From Clostridia bacterium (GTDB lineage: Bacteria; Bacillota; Clostridia; Christensenellales; CAG-138), in the NCBI GenBank assembly GCA_030530185.1, contig JAUMVL010000022.1:1-6219 (forward strand): DNA of 6,219 bases, in the 5' to 3' direction. Positions 5,621-6,219 of this stretch are shown in pieces (the first letter of the stretch is position 1; every line of letters starts with the position of its first letter). Both the position numbers and the translations under genes were made by a program. The notes beneath the pieces were generated by a model. It was not told the DNA's origin. It searched no databases and saw only the letters and a list, made by a program, of their open reading frames with translations.

Positions 5621-5655
5621 TTGTAATTCTCCTTTAATGAATTTTTAAGATGGAT

Positions 5656-5676
5656 CATCGCACACACGGTGTGATG
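5656..5676 (-). other. Small hairpin between kdgK and gnd
   Basis: The minus-strand sequence CATCACACC-GTG-TGTGCGATG forms a short imperfect stem (7 pairs plus mismatches) in the 65-nt gap between the two genes. No U run follows, so it is not a convincing terminator. It could be a transcript-processing or stabilising element, or chance. Confidence 0.25.
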
Positions 5677-5685
5677 TAAGGTTCC

Positions 5686-6219
5686 TTACCGCTTGACGCG
5701 GGCGTTGCCGCTCCAGACCGCCCAGACCTGCTCCTCATCGGCCGGCTGCGCATAGTCGTTGAGCATCGTGGCGGCCAGAGCGCCGGTTGCCCAACCGAAG
5801 TGCAGGCAATCCTCGCCGTTCCAGCCCTTCAGGAGGCCGTACAGCAGACCGCCGACGAACCCGTCGCCGCCGCCGATGCGGTCGAGCACCTGGATCGGAC
5901 GCGGCTCGGCCACGACCCATGCGCCGTCCTTGAGCAGCAGAGCGCCCCAGAGATGCTCGTTGGCGCTGACCACCTGACGCAGCGTGGTCGCAAAGACCTG
6001 CACGTTCGGGTACTGCTTCTGCACCTCGAGAATCATTTCCTTGAAGCTGTCGATCTTGGAGGACAGATCCTTGCCGCCGGCTTCCGGTCCCTTCAGACCG
6101 AGCGCCAGCTGGAAGTCCTCTTCGTTGCCGACGAGGATGTCCGCGATCGAAGCGATCTCCTTGAACGCCGCGGAAAGCTCCTCCTCGCGGCCCTTCCAGA
6201 AGGACGCGCGATAGTTGAG
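5686..6219 (-). CDS. kdgK: PfkB-family sugar kinase, probable 2-keto-3-deoxygluconate kinase (C-terminal part)
   Basis: The last 177 residues of the protein are visible; the start lies beyond the right edge, and the frame is open from the final base of the window. The visible part begins LNYRASFWKGRE, close to the NYR..LW segment typical of KDG kinases, then LVGNEEDFQLALG. The PfkB signature DRIGGGDGFVGGLLYGL holds the conserved GGGD whose Asp is the catalytic base, about 60 residues before the C-terminus. Family knowledge: KdgK phosphorylates 2-keto-3-deoxygluconate to KDPG, which KDPG aldolase splits to pyruvate and glyceraldehyde-3-phosphate. Ribokinase-type or other sugar-acid kinases are alternatives because the N-terminal substrate-binding half is missing. 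It shares strand with gnd and larA-like, 65 nt upstream of gnd, consistent with one transcription unit. An internal ATG at 6036 is not the true start. Confidence 0.85.
   Translation of the reverse strand, partial: LNYRASFWKGREEELSAAFKEIASIADILVGNEEDFQLALGLKGPEAGGKDLSSKIDSFKEMILEVQKQYPNVQVFATTLRQVVSANEHLWGALLLKDGAWVVAEPRPIQVLDRIGGGDGFVGGLLYGLLKGWNGEDCLHFGWATGALAATMLNDYAQPADEEQVWAVWSGNARVKR

Noticed and set aside
4133..5626. Plus-strand frame of 497 codons
   Set aside because: It is antisense to the full length of gnd, which is unambiguous. The Ala/Val/Asp/Arg-rich translation is a codon-bias shadow.
5621..5685. Separate promoter for gnd between kdgK and gnd
   Set aside because: I found no pair of -35 and -10 boxes with acceptable spacing in this 65-nt gap, so co-transcription with kdgK is more likely.
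1..6219. CRISPR array, tRNA, rRNA or transposase
   Set aside because: No regularly spaced repeats, cloverleaf-like sequence, rRNA-like stretch or transposase/integrase motif was seen on either strand.

Overview
The window looks like chromosomal DNA of a Gram-positive anaerobe of the Clostridia, most likely Oscillospiraceae/Ruminococcaceae-like. The reasons are strong AGGAGG-type ribosome binding sites, a streptococcal/clostridial-type GAPDH, a small HTH protein and a YKDS-repeat lipoprotein of kinds common in gut Firmicutes, and a hairpin-rich intergenic repeat at the left edge. All supported genes lie on the minus strand, so they are read from right to left.

Right part (6219 to 2880): a carbohydrate-acid cluster in the order kdgK (5' end outside the window), gnd, larA-like. 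The PfkB kinase fragment best fits 2-keto-3-deoxygluconate (KDG) kinase, gnd is a complete 6-phosphogluconate dehydrogenase, and the third gene is a LarA-superfamily nickel-pincer racemase/epimerase with all the expected catalytic residues. gnd and larA-like are 11 nt apart, and a hairpin terminator follows larA-like. Together they suggest gluconate/mannonate/KDG metabolism. In this reading the LarA homologue could be a gluconate 2-epimerase rather than a lactate racemase (inference).

Middle (2728 to 1608): gap, glycolytic GAPDH, with its own leader, a strong RBS and a strong intrinsic terminator. It carries an insertion of about 20 residues in the NAD-binding domain. GAPDH would consume the glyceraldehyde-3-phosphate made by the KDG and pentose routes.

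Left part (1566 to 224): a visibly more AT-rich accessory unit. A near-consensus sigma-A promoter drives a leader of about 190 nt. The leader starts with one arm of a 14-bp long-range helix, contains further hairpins, and ends in a 9-bp hairpin plus U6 that sits only 4 nt before the Shine-Dalgarno of a 70-codon HTH gene. Repeated arms allow competing folds, so this looks like an attenuator or riboregulator, or a small RNA terminated just before the gene. The HTH gene overlaps by one base (TAATG) a secreted/lipoprotein-like gene with two TPR-like YKDS repeats. This leader-HTH-lipoprotein unit is the least explained part of the window.

Left edge (1 to 223): a cluster of three short perfect hairpins resembling an intergenic repeat, then about 150 nt in which I see no gene.
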